Shown: piece after piece, positions 1 through 6,990 of the stretch | How the letters are laid out: every line of letters starts with the position of its first letter | How positions within the stretch are numbered: the stretch's first letter is position 1 | Assembly (NCBI GenBank): GCA_002709185.1 | Contig: PAQB01000025.1 | Coordinates: forward strand, 1-15,779 | Length of the DNA: 15,779 nucleotides | DNA from: Flavobacteriaceae bacterium | Lineage (GTDB): Bacteria; Bacteroidota; Bacteroidia; Flavobacteriales; Flavobacteriaceae | Direction: 5' to 3' | Translations under genes and position numbers: made by a program | The notes under the pieces: generated by a model | The model's database searches: none | Seen by the model: only the letters and a program-made list of their open reading frames with translations | What the model was told of the DNA's origin: nothing

Positions 1-31
1 CCAGCGCGTCTACCAATTCCGCCACTTGAGC
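1..31 (-). tRNA. tRNA-Leu, 5' part only (cut by window edge)
   Basis: Read on the minus strand, the gene begins with acceptor strand GCTCAAG, then TG, then a D-arm reading GCGGAATTGGTAGACGC followed by GCTGG. This D-arm with its long A-rich loop is characteristic of bacterial leucine tRNAs. Only the 5' acceptor strand and D-arm are inside the window. The anticodon, variable arm and 3' acceptor strand are cut off, so the isoacceptor cannot be named. Other class II tRNAs (Ser, Tyr) are less likely because the D-arm matches the leucine pattern closely. Confidence 0.85.
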
Positions 32-45
32 AAAAAGTTGGATTG

Positions 46-75
46 CAAAACTATAAAATTTATTCGTTATACAAA
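46..75 (-). promoter_or_regulatory. Candidate promoter of the tRNA-Leu gene
   Basis: On the minus strand there is a perfect Bacteroidota -7 element, TAGTTTTG (TAnnTTTG, bases 53 down to 46). A TTTG that can serve as the -33 element lies at bases 75 to 72, with 18 bases between. Transcription would begin near base 40, about 10 bases before the tRNA 5' end, which suits a tRNA with a short leader. The assignment is by consensus only. Confidence 0.5.
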
Positions 76-119
76 TACAAAATAGTTGGTTTTATCCTTT
101 TACAGTTCAAATAAATTCA

Positions 120-127
120 TAAATTTG
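120..127 (+). promoter_or_regulatory. Candidate -7 promoter element of prs
   Basis: TAAATTTG matches TAnnTTTG exactly and lies about 47 bases before the prs start codon. No convincing TTG/TTTG -33 element is present at the usual distance; the region around bases 97-102 is only T-rich. The first bases of the transcript would fall in a small hairpin at 131-145. Confidence 0.45.
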
Positions 128-130
128 CCA

Positions 131-145
131 CTCGATAAAATCGAG
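131..145 (+). promoter_or_regulatory. Perfect 6-bp hairpin in the prs leader
   Basis: CTCGAT and ATCGAG form a perfect inverted repeat around a 3-base AAA loop, starting three bases after the putative -7 element. If transcription starts around base 133, the stem sits at the extreme 5' end of the prs mRNA. It could stabilise the transcript, act as an operator, or be chance. No T-run follows, so it is not an intrinsic terminator. Confidence 0.35.
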
Positions 146-174
146 CTTGGGAAACCTTCAAAAAAACCAGTAAA

Positions 175-1116
175 ATGTCAAAAGCCATCTTACAACCTAA
201 AATATTTGCTTGCACCAACTCTAAAGCGCTTGGAGAAAAAATTGCGGCAGCCTTTGGTGAGGATTTGGGCAATGTCATCACCTCAACCTACAGTGATGGT
301 GAATTTCAACCATCCTACGAAGAATCCATTCGCGGTACTCGCATCTTTATCATTGCGTCTACCAATCCAGGCCCCGAAAATTTAATGGAATTGCTTTTGA
401 TGTTAGATGCCGCCAAGCGTGCTTCCGCCCGTCACATTACGGCAGTCATTCCCTATTTTGGATGGGCGCGTCAAGATCGTAAAGACAAACCAAGAGTGCC
501 TATTGCAGCAAAATTAGTCGCTAAAATGTTGGAAACTGCTGGTGCCACGCGTATCATTACAATGGATTTACACGCCGATCAAATTCAAGGCTTTTTTGAA
601 AAGCCAGTGGATCATCTCTATGCTTCTACCATCTTTTTACCCTATTTAAAATCTTTAAACTTAGACAACCTAACCATTGCCTCACCCGATATGGGAGGTT
701 CCAAAAGAGCCTACGCCTATTCCCGTGCTTTGCTGAGCGATGTGGTTATTTGTTATAAACAACGAAAAAAAGCCAACATCATTTCTCACATGGAACTTAT
801 TGGTGATGTGACTGGAAAAAATGTAGTCTTGGTCGATGACATGGTGGACACCGCTGGAACCCTCACAAAAGCCGCCGATCTGATGATGGATCGCGGCGCC
901 TTGAGTGTGCGAGCCATTTGTACGCATCCGCTATTGTCAGGAGACGCCTACAAACGCTTAGAAGCCTCCAAATTAGAAGAACTCATTGTCACGGATTCCA
1001 TTCCGTTGACTCAAAATAGTCCCAAAGTAAAAGTTTTGAGTTGTGCCAATTTATTTGCAGATGTGATGCACAGCGTCCATCAAAATAAATCTATCAGTTC
1101 AAATTTTATAATGTAA
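175..1116 (+). CDS. prs: Ribose-phosphate pyrophosphokinase (PRPP synthetase)
   Basis: Cytosolic enzyme that transfers pyrophosphate from ATP to ribose 5-phosphate, making PRPP for purine, pyrimidine, NAD, His and Trp synthesis. The 313 residues equal the usual class I length (about 310-320). Visible family signatures are the N-terminal SDGE segment (40-43), the NLMELL stretch (69-74), the VIPYFGWARQDRK segment (91-103), the catalytic-region DLHADQIQGFF (131-141) with His133, the flexible loop KQRKK (195-199, with the conserved Lys195 and Arg197) and the PRPP-binding loop VVLVDDMVDTAGTL (217-230). The start is the ATG giving MSKAI; no Shine-Dalgarno precedes it, as is normal in Bacteroidota. 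rplY begins 18 bases downstream, so the two are probably cotranscribed, linking nucleotide supply to ribosomal protein synthesis. Confidence 0.97.
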   Translation: MSKAILQPKIFACTNSKALGEKIAAAFGEDLGNVITSTYSDGEFQPSYEESIRGTRIFIIASTNPGPENLMELLLMLDAAKRASARHITAVIPYFGWARQDRKDKPRVPIAAKLVAKMLETAGATRIITMDLHADQIQGFFEKPVDHLYASTIFLPYLKSLNLDNLTIASPDMGGSKRAYAYSRALLSDVVICYKQRKKANIISHMELIGDVTGKNVVLVDDMVDTAGTLTKAADLMMDRGALSVRAICTHPLLSGDAYKRLEASKLEELIVTDSIPLTQNSPKVKVLSCANLFADVMHSVHQNKSISSNFIM

Positions 1117-1134
1117 ACAATTAAATAATCAAAA

Positions 1135-1803
1135 ATGAAATCAATTACAATCAATGGATCGAAAAGAGAAAGCGTAGGCAAAAAAGCAACAAAAGCCTTA
1201 CGTAATGCTGGACAGGTTCCTTGCGTATTATACGGAGGAGATCAGCCAGTACATTTCTCAGCAGCAGAACTGGCATTCTCTAAACTTATATACACCCCCA
1301 ATGCGCATACAGTTGTGATTGCCTTAGGAGACGTCTCCTACAACGCCGTATTACAAGACATACAATTTCACCCTGTATCAGACGCTATTTTACACATCGA
1401 TTTTTATCAATTATTTGACGATAAAGAAATCGCCATGGACATTCCAGTTATATTAAACGGAATTCCACTAGGGGTACGTGCCGGCGGCGTATTGAGACGC
1501 AACCGCCGTAAATTAAGAATCAAAGCCTTGCCAACAAATTTACCGGATAATGTTCAAATTGACATTTCAGGTCTAAAAATTGGTGACAAAGTCAGTATTT
1601 CTGAACTTTTAAACGATGCCTATAACTTTTTACACTCCGATAATACCGTGGTTTGTCAAGTGAAACAATCACGTGTGTCATTAGATATTGAAGAAGAGGA
1701 AGATGAAGATGAAGAAGGCGCTGAAGGTACTGAAGGAACAGCGGCTGCTGCTGAAGGTACTGGAGAAGCTAAAACTGAAGGTGATGCACCTGCAGAGGCT
1801 TAA
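1135..1803 (+). CDS. rplY: 50S ribosomal protein L25 / general stress protein Ctc
   Basis: Two-domain L25 (TL5/Ctc) protein that binds 5S rRNA in the large subunit. Residues 1-90 form the L25 RNA-binding domain ([14 protein letters not shown] at 10-23, VPCVLYGG at 28-35, HIDFYQL at 87-93). Residues about 97-183 form the C-terminal beta domain (VPVILNG-like motif at 104-109 and GVRAGGVL at 113-120). Residues 185-222 are a low-complexity tail, first rich in Glu/Asp and then in Ala, Gly, Thr and Glu, which is common in Bacteroidota L25 proteins. At 222 residues it is far longer than E. coli L25 (94 residues) and is of the long Ctc type. It lies 18 bases after prs and is followed by a strong terminator, so prs-rplY looks like a complete transcription unit. 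Confidence 0.95.
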   Translation: MKSITINGSKRESVGKKATKALRNAGQVPCVLYGGDQPVHFSAAELAFSKLIYTPNAHTVVIALGDVSYNAVLQDIQFHPVSDAILHIDFYQLFDDKEIAMDIPVILNGIPLGVRAGGVLRRNRRKLRIKALPTNLPDNVQIDISGLKIGDKVSISELLNDAYNFLHSDNTVVCQVKQSRVSLDIEEEEDEDEEGAEGTEGTAAAAEGTGEAKTEGDAPAEA

Positions 1804-1827
1804 ATAAAGCACAAATTATAAATCTAC

Positions 1828-1867
1828 AAAAGCATTTTGATGTGAATCGGAATGCTTTTTTTATTTT
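1828..1867 (+). terminator. Rho-independent terminator after rplY
   Basis: AAAAGCATT (1828-1836) pairs with AATGCTTTT (1851-1859), giving a 9-bp stem that two T-G wobble pairs can extend inward. The 3' arm runs into a T-rich tract (1856-1868) broken by one A. It lies 24 bases after the rplY stop and would end the prs-rplY transcript. The stem is A/T rich, but stem plus T-tract is the clearest terminator in the window. Confidence 0.8.
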
Positions 1868-1869
1868 TA
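1836..1869 (+). promoter_or_regulatory. Weak candidate promoter for pth inside the rplY terminator
   Basis: TATTTTTA (1862-1869) matches seven of eight positions of TAnnTTTG, and TTTG (1836-1839) lies 22 bases upstream. Both overlap the terminator of rplY. Transcription would begin near base 1875, which would exclude the ATG at 1874 and favour the ATG at 1925 for pth. T-rich tracts give such matches easily, so this is weak. Confidence 0.2.
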
Positions 1870-1873
1870 CAAT

Positions 1874-2494
1874 ATGTTGAATTGGTTTTTAAGTCGTAAA
1901 AAGCAAACCCAAAAATTAGAAGCGATGTCAAAAAAGTATTTGATTGTTGGCCTTGGGAATATTGGCCCAGATTATATAAACACCCGTCACAACATTGGAT
2001 TTAAGGTCCTGAATCATTTTGCAAACACCCATAGTATCGAATTTGAAACCCGTAAACTCGGGGCTTTGGCCAATTATAAGTTCAAGGGCCGAATTTTTTT
2101 ATTGTTAAAACCCAATACTTTTATGAACCTGAGTGGGAAAGCTGTCAAATACTGGCTTGAAAAAGAAAAAATTCCAATGGCCAACTTATTGGTTGTTACA
2201 GACGACTTAAACCTCTCTTTTGGAACCCTGCGTTTGAAGACCAAGGGCAGTGATGGTGGGCACAATGGCCTTAAAGATATTCAGAAAATCCTCAATACCA
2301 CTCAATACAGCCGACTGCGTTTTGGAATTAGTGATGAATTTTCCAAAGGGAGACAAGTCGATTATGTTTTGGGTCAATGGAACGCCGATGAAGCAACACA
2401 GCTTGAAGAGCGCCTTCAAACAACAAATAAACTTATTGAAAGTTTTGTGATGGCCGGTATTGATAATACCATGAACGCCTACAATGGAAAATAA
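1874..2494 (+). CDS. pth: Peptidyl-tRNA hydrolase
   Basis: Cytosolic esterase that releases tRNA from peptidyl-tRNA dropped by stalled ribosomes. The 206-residue reading contains all Pth hallmarks: YLIVGLGNIG (22-31), NTRHNIGF (36-43) with the catalytic His39 (E. coli His20), KPNTFMNLSGKAV (79-91) with Asn84 (E. coli Asn68), VVTDDLNL (107-114) with Asp110 aligned to E. coli Asp93, and GSDGGHNGLKDI (125-136) with Asn131. Residues 1-17 precede the usual enzyme start. The second ATG at 1925 gives MSKKYLIVGLGN and a canonical length of 189. I keep the first ATG because short basic extensions occur in relatives, but the start is uncertain. The gene stands alone between the rplY terminator and ribF. 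Confidence 0.95.
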   Translation: MLNWFLSRKKQTQKLEAMSKKYLIVGLGNIGPDYINTRHNIGFKVLNHFANTHSIEFETRKLGALANYKFKGRIFLLLKPNTFMNLSGKAVKYWLEKEKIPMANLLVVTDDLNLSFGTLRLKTKGSDGGHNGLKDIQKILNTTQYSRLRFGISDEFSKGRQVDYVLGQWNADEATQLEERLQTTNKLIESFVMAGIDNTMNAYNGK

Positions 2495-2526
2495 ACAAAT
2501 ACACAACAATTTTAAAAAGCATTTTT

Positions 2527-2534
2527 TATCTTCG
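2527..2534 (+). promoter_or_regulatory. Candidate -7 element of ribF
   Basis: TATCTTCG matches TAnnTTTG at seven of eight positions and lies 23 bases before the ribF TTG start codon. No -33 element is obvious. The pth-ribF gap is 63 bases and holds no visible terminator, so readthrough from pth is also possible. Confidence 0.3.
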
Positions 2535-2557
2535 TATCATAATTTCACTACACTATT

Positions 2558-3496
2558 TTGAAAATAAAAACTGCGGCTGATTACAAACAAATTAAGTCCT
2601 CTGTGATTACCATTGGCACTTTTGATGGAGTCCACATTGGGCATCAACAAATCATCCATCGCCTTGTAGATACCGCCCGAAAAAATGACTTACAGGCTTT
2701 AGTGCTCACCTTCTTTCCACACCCAAGAATGGTCATTCAAAACGACACCAATATCAAACTAATCAATACCATTGATGAAAAAGCAGAACAATTGAAACAA
2801 TTGGGGGTCGACCATTTGGTGGTCAAAGAATTTACAAAAGCATTTTCGCGTTTAACGGCCTTGGAATATGTACGGGACGTTTTGGTCAACAAGCTCAAAG
2901 TCAAACACATCATTGTAGGTTATGATCATCATTTTGGAAGAAACAGAACGGCCGACATCAGCGAATTGAAGGAATTCGGTGCTTTTTACGATTTTGAAGT
3001 CACCGAAATTGGACCTCAACAAATCGACGATGTAGCGGTCAGCTCTACCAAAATCAGGACTGCAATTTCCGAAGGTAATATTCCAAAAGCCAATAAATTT
3101 TTGGGCTATAATTTCATGCTAACCGGTACAGTTATTAAAGGTAAAGGTTTGGGAAAAACCTTGGACTTTCCAACAGCGAACATTCAAATTGAAGCGGCCT
3201 ATAAATTGATTCCGAAACATGGAGCTTACATTGTGAAATCTCAAATTAACGGTGCAGCGGTTTTCGGAATGATGAATATTGGTAAAAACCCCACTGTTTC
3301 AAACGGCAATCAAACTAAAATTGAGGTTCATTTTTTTGACTTTAGTGCAAGCTTGTACGGCGAGGAAATAAAAATTGAGCTTTTAGACCATTTGCGAAGT
3401 GAAATTAAATTCCCAAATATTGAAGCTCTCAAAACACAATTAGAAAAAGACAAGGCAGCCGCAATTCATCGCATTGATTTAATCCCAAAAATATGA
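2558..3496 (+). CDS. ribF: Bifunctional riboflavin kinase / FMN adenylyltransferase (FAD synthetase)
   Basis: Cytosolic enzyme that phosphorylates riboflavin to FMN and adenylates FMN to FAD. The 312 residues fit the prokaryotic RibF family. The N-terminal nucleotidyltransferase domain shows ITIGTFDGVHIGHQQII (17-33, the GxFDGxHxGH nucleotide motif), TFFPHP (51-56), GYDHHFGRNR (121-130) and SSTKIR (162-167). The C-terminal kinase domain shows GTVIKGKGLGKTLDFPTANI (190-209), MNIGKNPTV (239-247), and EVHFFDF (256-262) with Glu256 in the position of the kinase catalytic acid. The start is TTG: an in-frame TAA at 2540-2542 and the absence of an in-frame ATG or GTG leave TTG at 2558 as the only plausible start. 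The flavin-kinase end is complete. serS follows after 47 bases with its own promoter element. Confidence 0.96.
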   Translation: MKIKTAADYKQIKSSVITIGTFDGVHIGHQQIIHRLVDTARKNDLQALVLTFFPHPRMVIQNDTNIKLINTIDEKAEQLKQLGVDHLVVKEFTKAFSRLTALEYVRDVLVNKLKVKHIIVGYDHHFGRNRTADISELKEFGAFYDFEVTEIGPQQIDDVAVSSTKIRTAISEGNIPKANKFLGYNFMLTGTVIKGKGLGKTLDFPTANIQIEAAYKLIPKHGAYIVKSQINGAAVFGMMNIGKNPTVSNGNQTKIEVHFFDFSASLYGEEIKIELLDHLRSEIKFPNIEALKTQLEKDKAAAIHRIDLIPKI

Positions 3497-3506
3497 GGTA
3501 CTTGAG

Positions 3507-3524
3507 ATCAATTGATTAAATTTG
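3507..3524 (+). promoter_or_regulatory. serS promoter element with adjoining palindrome
   Basis: TAAATTTG (3517-3524) is a perfect TAnnTTTG -7 element ending 19 bases before the serS ATG. Directly abutting it upstream is the perfect 10-bp palindrome ATCAATTGAT (3507-3516). No TTG lies at the normal -33 distance; the nearest (3502-3504) is too close. The leader would be only about 14 bases. Confidence 0.5.
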
Positions 3525-3543
3525 TGAACTAAAAGCATTTAAA

Positions 3544-4815
3544 ATGTTACAACTCGGTTTTTTAAGATCACACAAAGCAGCTGCTGTCGAACGCCTCTCA
3601 AAACGCATGGATAATGCTGAAGCTGCTATAGAAAATGTTTTGGAACTGGATGCTTCAAGAAGACATATACAAACCGAATTGGACAACACCGCCTCTGAGC
3701 TCAATGCCTTGTCTAAGGACATTGGCATGCTTTTCAAATCTGGTCAAGTTGAAAAGGCCAATTTGCTTAAACAGAAGACCACCGATTTAAAAGATAAAAA
3801 GCTTACCCTTACAGAAACATTAAACAGTACTTCAGAAGCGCTACAAAACTTATTGTATCAAATTCCCAACCTTCCACATGCCTCTGTTCCTTCAGGAAAT
3901 TCTGAGGATGATAATGAAGAGGTCTTTCGTTCCGGCACAGTACCAAAGTTGCATTCCAATGCCCAACCGCATTGGGAATTGGCTAAAAAATACGACATCA
4001 TTGATTTTGAATTGGGGAACAAAATAACGGGAGCTGGATTTCCTGTTTACAAAGGCAAAGGGGCCCGGCTTCAACGTGCACTAATCAACTACTTTATTGA
4101 TCAAAACACCGCTGCCGGTTACAGTGAAATTCAAGTTCCGCACCTTGTCAATGAAGCTTCGGGCTTGGGGACGGGACAACTCCCAGACAAAGAAGGGCAA
4201 ATGTATCATGTAGCAGCCGATGATTTATACCTGATTCCCACGGGCGAGGTTCCTGCCACCAATATTTTTAGAGATGTCATTTTAAATGCCAATGAATTGC
4301 CAAAACAATTGACCACCTATACGCCCTGTTTTAGAAGAGAGGCGGGAAGCTACGGTGCTCATGTTCGCGGTTTGAATCGTTTGCATCAATTTGATAAAGT
4401 TGAAATTCTTCGCGTAGAACACCCTTCAGCATCTTACAAGGCTTTGGATGCCATGGTGGCCCACGTCAAAACCATTTTAGAAGCCCTAAAGTTGCCTTAC
4501 AGGGTTTTAAAACTGTGTTCTGGAGATTTAGGATTTACATCAGCGCTGACCTATGATTTTGAAGTATTTTCAACGGCTCAAGACCGCTGGTTAGAAGTTT
4601 CTTCAGTTTCAAACTTTGAAACTTTTCAAGCCAACCGCTTAAAACTGCGATTTAAAAATAAGGATGGAAAATCAGAACTGGTGCATACACTCAACGGTAG
4701 TGCTTTGGCATTGCCACGCGTCTTGGCTGGAATTCTTGAGAATTACCAAACCGAAACGGGTATTGAAATCCCTGAAGTTTTAATTCCTTATGCGGGCTTT
4801 GACCGCATCGATTGA
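3544..4815 (+). CDS. serS: Seryl-tRNA synthetase
   Basis: Class II aminoacyl-tRNA synthetase that charges tRNA-Ser (and tRNA-Sec where present) with serine. The 423 residues match the normal length. Residues about 25-105 form the antiparallel coiled-coil arm that recognises the long variable arm of tRNA-Ser. The catalytic core shows GFPVYKGKGARLQRALINYF (165-184, around motif 1), PTGEVPATNIFRDVI (232-246), motif 2 FRREAGSYGAHVRGLNRLHQF (263-283) and motif 3 NGSALALPRVLAGILENYQ (384-402). All expected catalytic arginines are visible. The ATG at 3544 starts with MLQLGFLR, matching the usual N-terminus (MLdlkfIR-like). It has its own -7 element, and the TPR gene follows 49 bases later. Confidence 0.97.
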   Translation: MLQLGFLRSHKAAAVERLSKRMDNAEAAIENVLELDASRRHIQTELDNTASELNALSKDIGMLFKSGQVEKANLLKQKTTDLKDKKLTLTETLNSTSEALQNLLYQIPNLPHASVPSGNSEDDNEEVFRSGTVPKLHSNAQPHWELAKKYDIIDFELGNKITGAGFPVYKGKGARLQRALINYFIDQNTAAGYSEIQVPHLVNEASGLGTGQLPDKEGQMYHVAADDLYLIPTGEVPATNIFRDVILNANELPKQLTTYTPCFRREAGSYGAHVRGLNRLHQFDKVEILRVEHPSASYKALDAMVAHVKTILEALKLPYRVLKLCSGDLGFTSALTYDFEVFSTAQDRWLEVSSVSNFETFQANRLKLRFKNKDGKSELVHTLNGSALALPRVLAGILENYQTETGIEIPEVLIPYAGFDRID

Positions 4816-4842
4816 CACAAGAAATTCTTGCTTGACAATTAG

Positions 4843-4850
4843 TATATTTA
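4843..4850 (+). promoter_or_regulatory. Weak candidate -7 element before the TPR gene
   Basis: TATATTTA matches seven of eight positions of TAnnTTTG and lies 14 bases before the ATG at 4865. There is no well-spaced -33 element. If real, it would drive the five-gene run from the TPR gene through the dehydrogenase; otherwise that run is read through from serS. Confidence 0.25.
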
Positions 4851-4864
4851 CCAAAAGCATTGCA

Positions 4865-6664
4865 ATGAAATCATGGGTTTATTTCTTTTTTGGATTGTTT
4901 TATCTGAGCATTCAAGGCCAGACCGATTTGGATTTGGCAGAATCCTATTATGATAAAGGTGAATTTAAAAAAGCTTTGCATTTTTATAAAAAACTGCAAT
5001 CTGCGCAACCCAATAATTCTAAACACACCTTCAGACTGGTTAAAATTCTACAAGAATTAGAACAATTTAAGGCGGCAGACTCTCTAATTAGCAGCCAATT
5101 AGGTCGTACAAAAAACCCTCAATTATTAGTGGAAATGGGGTATAATCACCAGCTTCAAAACCAATTGGAGGCTGCACAGGATTATTACAACCAAGCTTTG
5201 AATCGGGCGCGTGAAACGCCCGCTTACAGCTACGCTATTGCGCTTAAATTTGAAGAGCGCGCTTTGGTAGACCAAGCCATAGCGGTCTATAAGCTGGCCA
5301 TTGAAAGCACTCAAAACAACAGTTATGAATACCGATTGGCAGGGCTATACGCCATAAAGCAGGATCTTGAAAATATGTTTTTGAGTTATCTAAATTTCAC
5401 TGCCTCTAACCCAAATTACAACAATCAAATCCTGCAACTTTTTAGCGATTACATTTCAGATGACCCCAGCACTGAATACAACCGCCTTTTAAAAAAAATA
5501 ATTTTAAAAAAATTACAAACCAGCGCGAATATTTATTGGAATCAGATGCTCAGTTGGTTGTATGTTCAAGAGAAAGATTTTAAGAAAGCGTTATTGCAAC
5601 AAAAAGCCATTTTCCGCAGGGATCAAAATTCTTTGCAGGGCATCATTGAGGTAGCCTTATTGGCCAAGAGCGCTAAATCCTATGCGGTAACTTCGGAGGC
5701 TTTTACATTTATTATTGAGCAGTCCCAAGAGCCTAAGCTCATTTTGGAAGCCAATCGTCAATTATTGGTATTGGAAGTGTTGCGCTTTGAGGTCCCAGAA
5801 TACAATCGAATAGCATCCGACTACAAGGCACTTTTAGAACGCTATGGGGTCAATGAAAATAGCATTGAAATTCAATTGTCATATGTTGATTTTTTAGCAT
5901 TTCATTACGACAAAAAAGATGCTGCCATTTCGTTTTTGAAACAAGGTATTAAATCAAACATGTCAAAATTCGCATTGGCCAGACTCAAATTAAAGTTGGC
6001 AGATATATTACTCTCCCAAGCACAGTTCAATCGCGCCTTGGTTTTTTATACGCAAGTTCACAGTCAGATCAAGAACAGCACCCTGGCTCAAGAAGCACGC
6101 TTTAAAGCGGCTAAAACAAGTTTTTACAAGGGCGATTTTGATTGGGCAGAAACTCAACTCAAGGTTCTAAAATCTTCTACCTCACAGCTTATTGCTAATG
6201 ATGCACTTGATTTACAACTCTTGATTACAGACCATAAATTTGGAGACAGCCTTCAGACTCCTTTAAAATTATATGCCAAAGCCGATTTTCTAAAGTTTCA
6301 AAATAAGCCAAAAGATTCCTTTAAAGTTTTAGACACATTAATTACGGCACACCCCACTCATCCCATCATAGATCAGGCATTGATGCTGCAAGCGCAGATT
6401 TTAGAATCTGAGGAAGATCACAAAGCTGCTGCAGCAAAGTATCAAATCGTAATTCAAGATTTTTCTCAAGACATTTTAGCTGATGATGCCTATTTTGCAT
6501 TGGCTGAACTCTACAGAACTGTTCTAGAGGATTCATCAAAGTCCCAATCCTATTATGAAAAAATCATCTTTGAATACCAAGACAGCATTCATGTTGTCGA
6601 TTCTAAAAAGCAATATCGACGTTTAAAAAGTCAATCTGAAAACGCAATAAATACCAATTTATGA
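4865..6664 (+). CDS. Exported tetratricopeptide-repeat protein
   Basis: The function is unknown; it is probably a periplasmic scaffold for protein-protein contacts. From the ATG at 4865 the protein has 599 residues and begins with a signal peptide: MKSW, a hydrophobic core at 5-17 and likely cleavage near IQG/QTD (18/19). No Cys follows, so it is not a lipoprotein. TPR-like helical hairpins are visible at about 21-48 (ESYYDKGEFKKALHFYKKL), 86-120, 121-148, 224-252, 369-400, 409-440 (FKAAKTSFYKGDFDWAETQL), 505-533 and 541-573 (the last two resemble the outer-membrane lipoprotein YfgL/BamD-type repeats). An earlier in-frame ATG at 4790 lies inside serS and would put 25 residues before the signal peptide, so I reject it. 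Its stop overlaps the start of the DUF4286 gene (ATGA), implying translational coupling. Proteins of this type occur at this locus in related Flavobacteriaceae (from memory). Confidence 0.88.
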   Translation: MKSWVYFFFGLFYLSIQGQTDLDLAESYYDKGEFKKALHFYKKLQSAQPNNSKHTFRLVKILQELEQFKAADSLISSQLGRTKNPQLLVEMGYNHQLQNQLEAAQDYYNQALNRARETPAYSYAIALKFEERALVDQAIAVYKLAIESTQNNSYEYRLAGLYAIKQDLENMFLSYLNFTASNPNYNNQILQLFSDYISDDPSTEYNRLLKKIILKKLQTSANIYWNQMLSWLYVQEKDFKKALLQQKAIFRRDQNSLQGIIEVALLAKSAKSYAVTSEAFTFIIEQSQEPKLILEANRQLLVLEVLRFEVPEYNRIASDYKALLERYGVNENSIEIQLSYVDFLAFHYDKKDAAISFLKQGIKSNMSKFALARLKLKLADILLSQAQFNRALVFYTQVHSQIKNSTLAQEARFKAAKTSFYKGDFDWAETQLKVLKSSTSQLIANDALDLQLLITDHKFGDSLQTPLKLYAKADFLKFQNKPKDSFKVLDTLITAHPTHPIIDQALMLQAQILESEEDHKAAAAKYQIVIQDFSQDILADDAYFALAELYRTVLEDSSKSQSYYEKIIFEYQDSIHVVDSKKQYRRLKSQSENAINTNL

Positions 6665-6990
6665 TCATCTACAATGAGACTTTCAACATTGACGACACCA
6701 TTCATCAAGAATGGCACGAATGGGTGCAACAATACATCCCTCAGGTCTTGGCCACGGGCTTATTTTCCAAGTTGATATTTTCCAAAGTTTTGATTACTGA
6801 GGAAATGGGTGGTACAACCTATTCACTTCAATATTACACTCGCTCTGAAGCCGCTTTAAAAGCATTTCAACGTCATATTTCCGATCAACTTCAATCAGAG
6901 GCTTTGAAACGCTTTGGAGACAAAATGCTTGCATTCCGAACTGAGCTCGAATTTATTGATGAGTTTAAAGCAAGTAACAATGACTGTTAA
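6661..6990 (+). CDS. DUF4286 family protein
   Basis: A 109-residue cytosolic protein of unknown function. The N-terminus [20 protein letters not shown] and the following [19 protein letters not shown] segment (26-44) fit the DUF4286 family, which is small, of alpha/beta ferredoxin-like character and largely confined to Bacteroidota. A Tyr- and Thr-rich strand ([12 protein letters not shown], 50-61) is followed by a helix, [15 protein letters not shown] (64-78). No catalytic motif is visible. The start ATG overlaps the TPR stop by four bases, and its end overlaps the rsmA start by 11 bases, so its translation is sandwiched between the two. The context suggests a role tied to ribosome maturation or envelope assembly, but this is inference. 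Confidence 0.85.
   Translation: MIIYNETFNIDDTIHQEWHEWVQQYIPQVLATGLFSKLIFSKVLITEEMGGTTYSLQYYTRSEAALKAFQRHISDQLQSEALKRFGDKMLAFRTELEFIDEFKASNNDC

Noticed and set aside
86..385. A 99-codon open frame overlapping the start of prs
   Set aside because: It runs in another frame across the prs promoter and coding start, has no recognisable protein features, and prs is certain.
2836..2844. AAAAGCATT copy within ribF (and another at 6858-6866 in the DUF4286 gene)
   Set aside because: Both are in frame and encode Lys-Ala-Phe in well-formed protein sequence, so they are explained by coding.
4832..4837. TTGACA resembling an E. coli-type -35 box before the TPR gene
   Set aside because: No -10 box is at the right spacing, and Bacteroidota use a different consensus.
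4790..4864. Extension of the TPR gene to an ATG inside serS
   Set aside because: It would place 25 polar residues before a clear signal peptide and overlap the serS end; the ATG at 4865 is better.
6914..6979. Extension of rsmA to an ATG inside the DUF4286 gene
   Set aside because: The added residues are out-of-frame DUF4286 sequence, and the canonical RsmA N-terminus begins at 6980.
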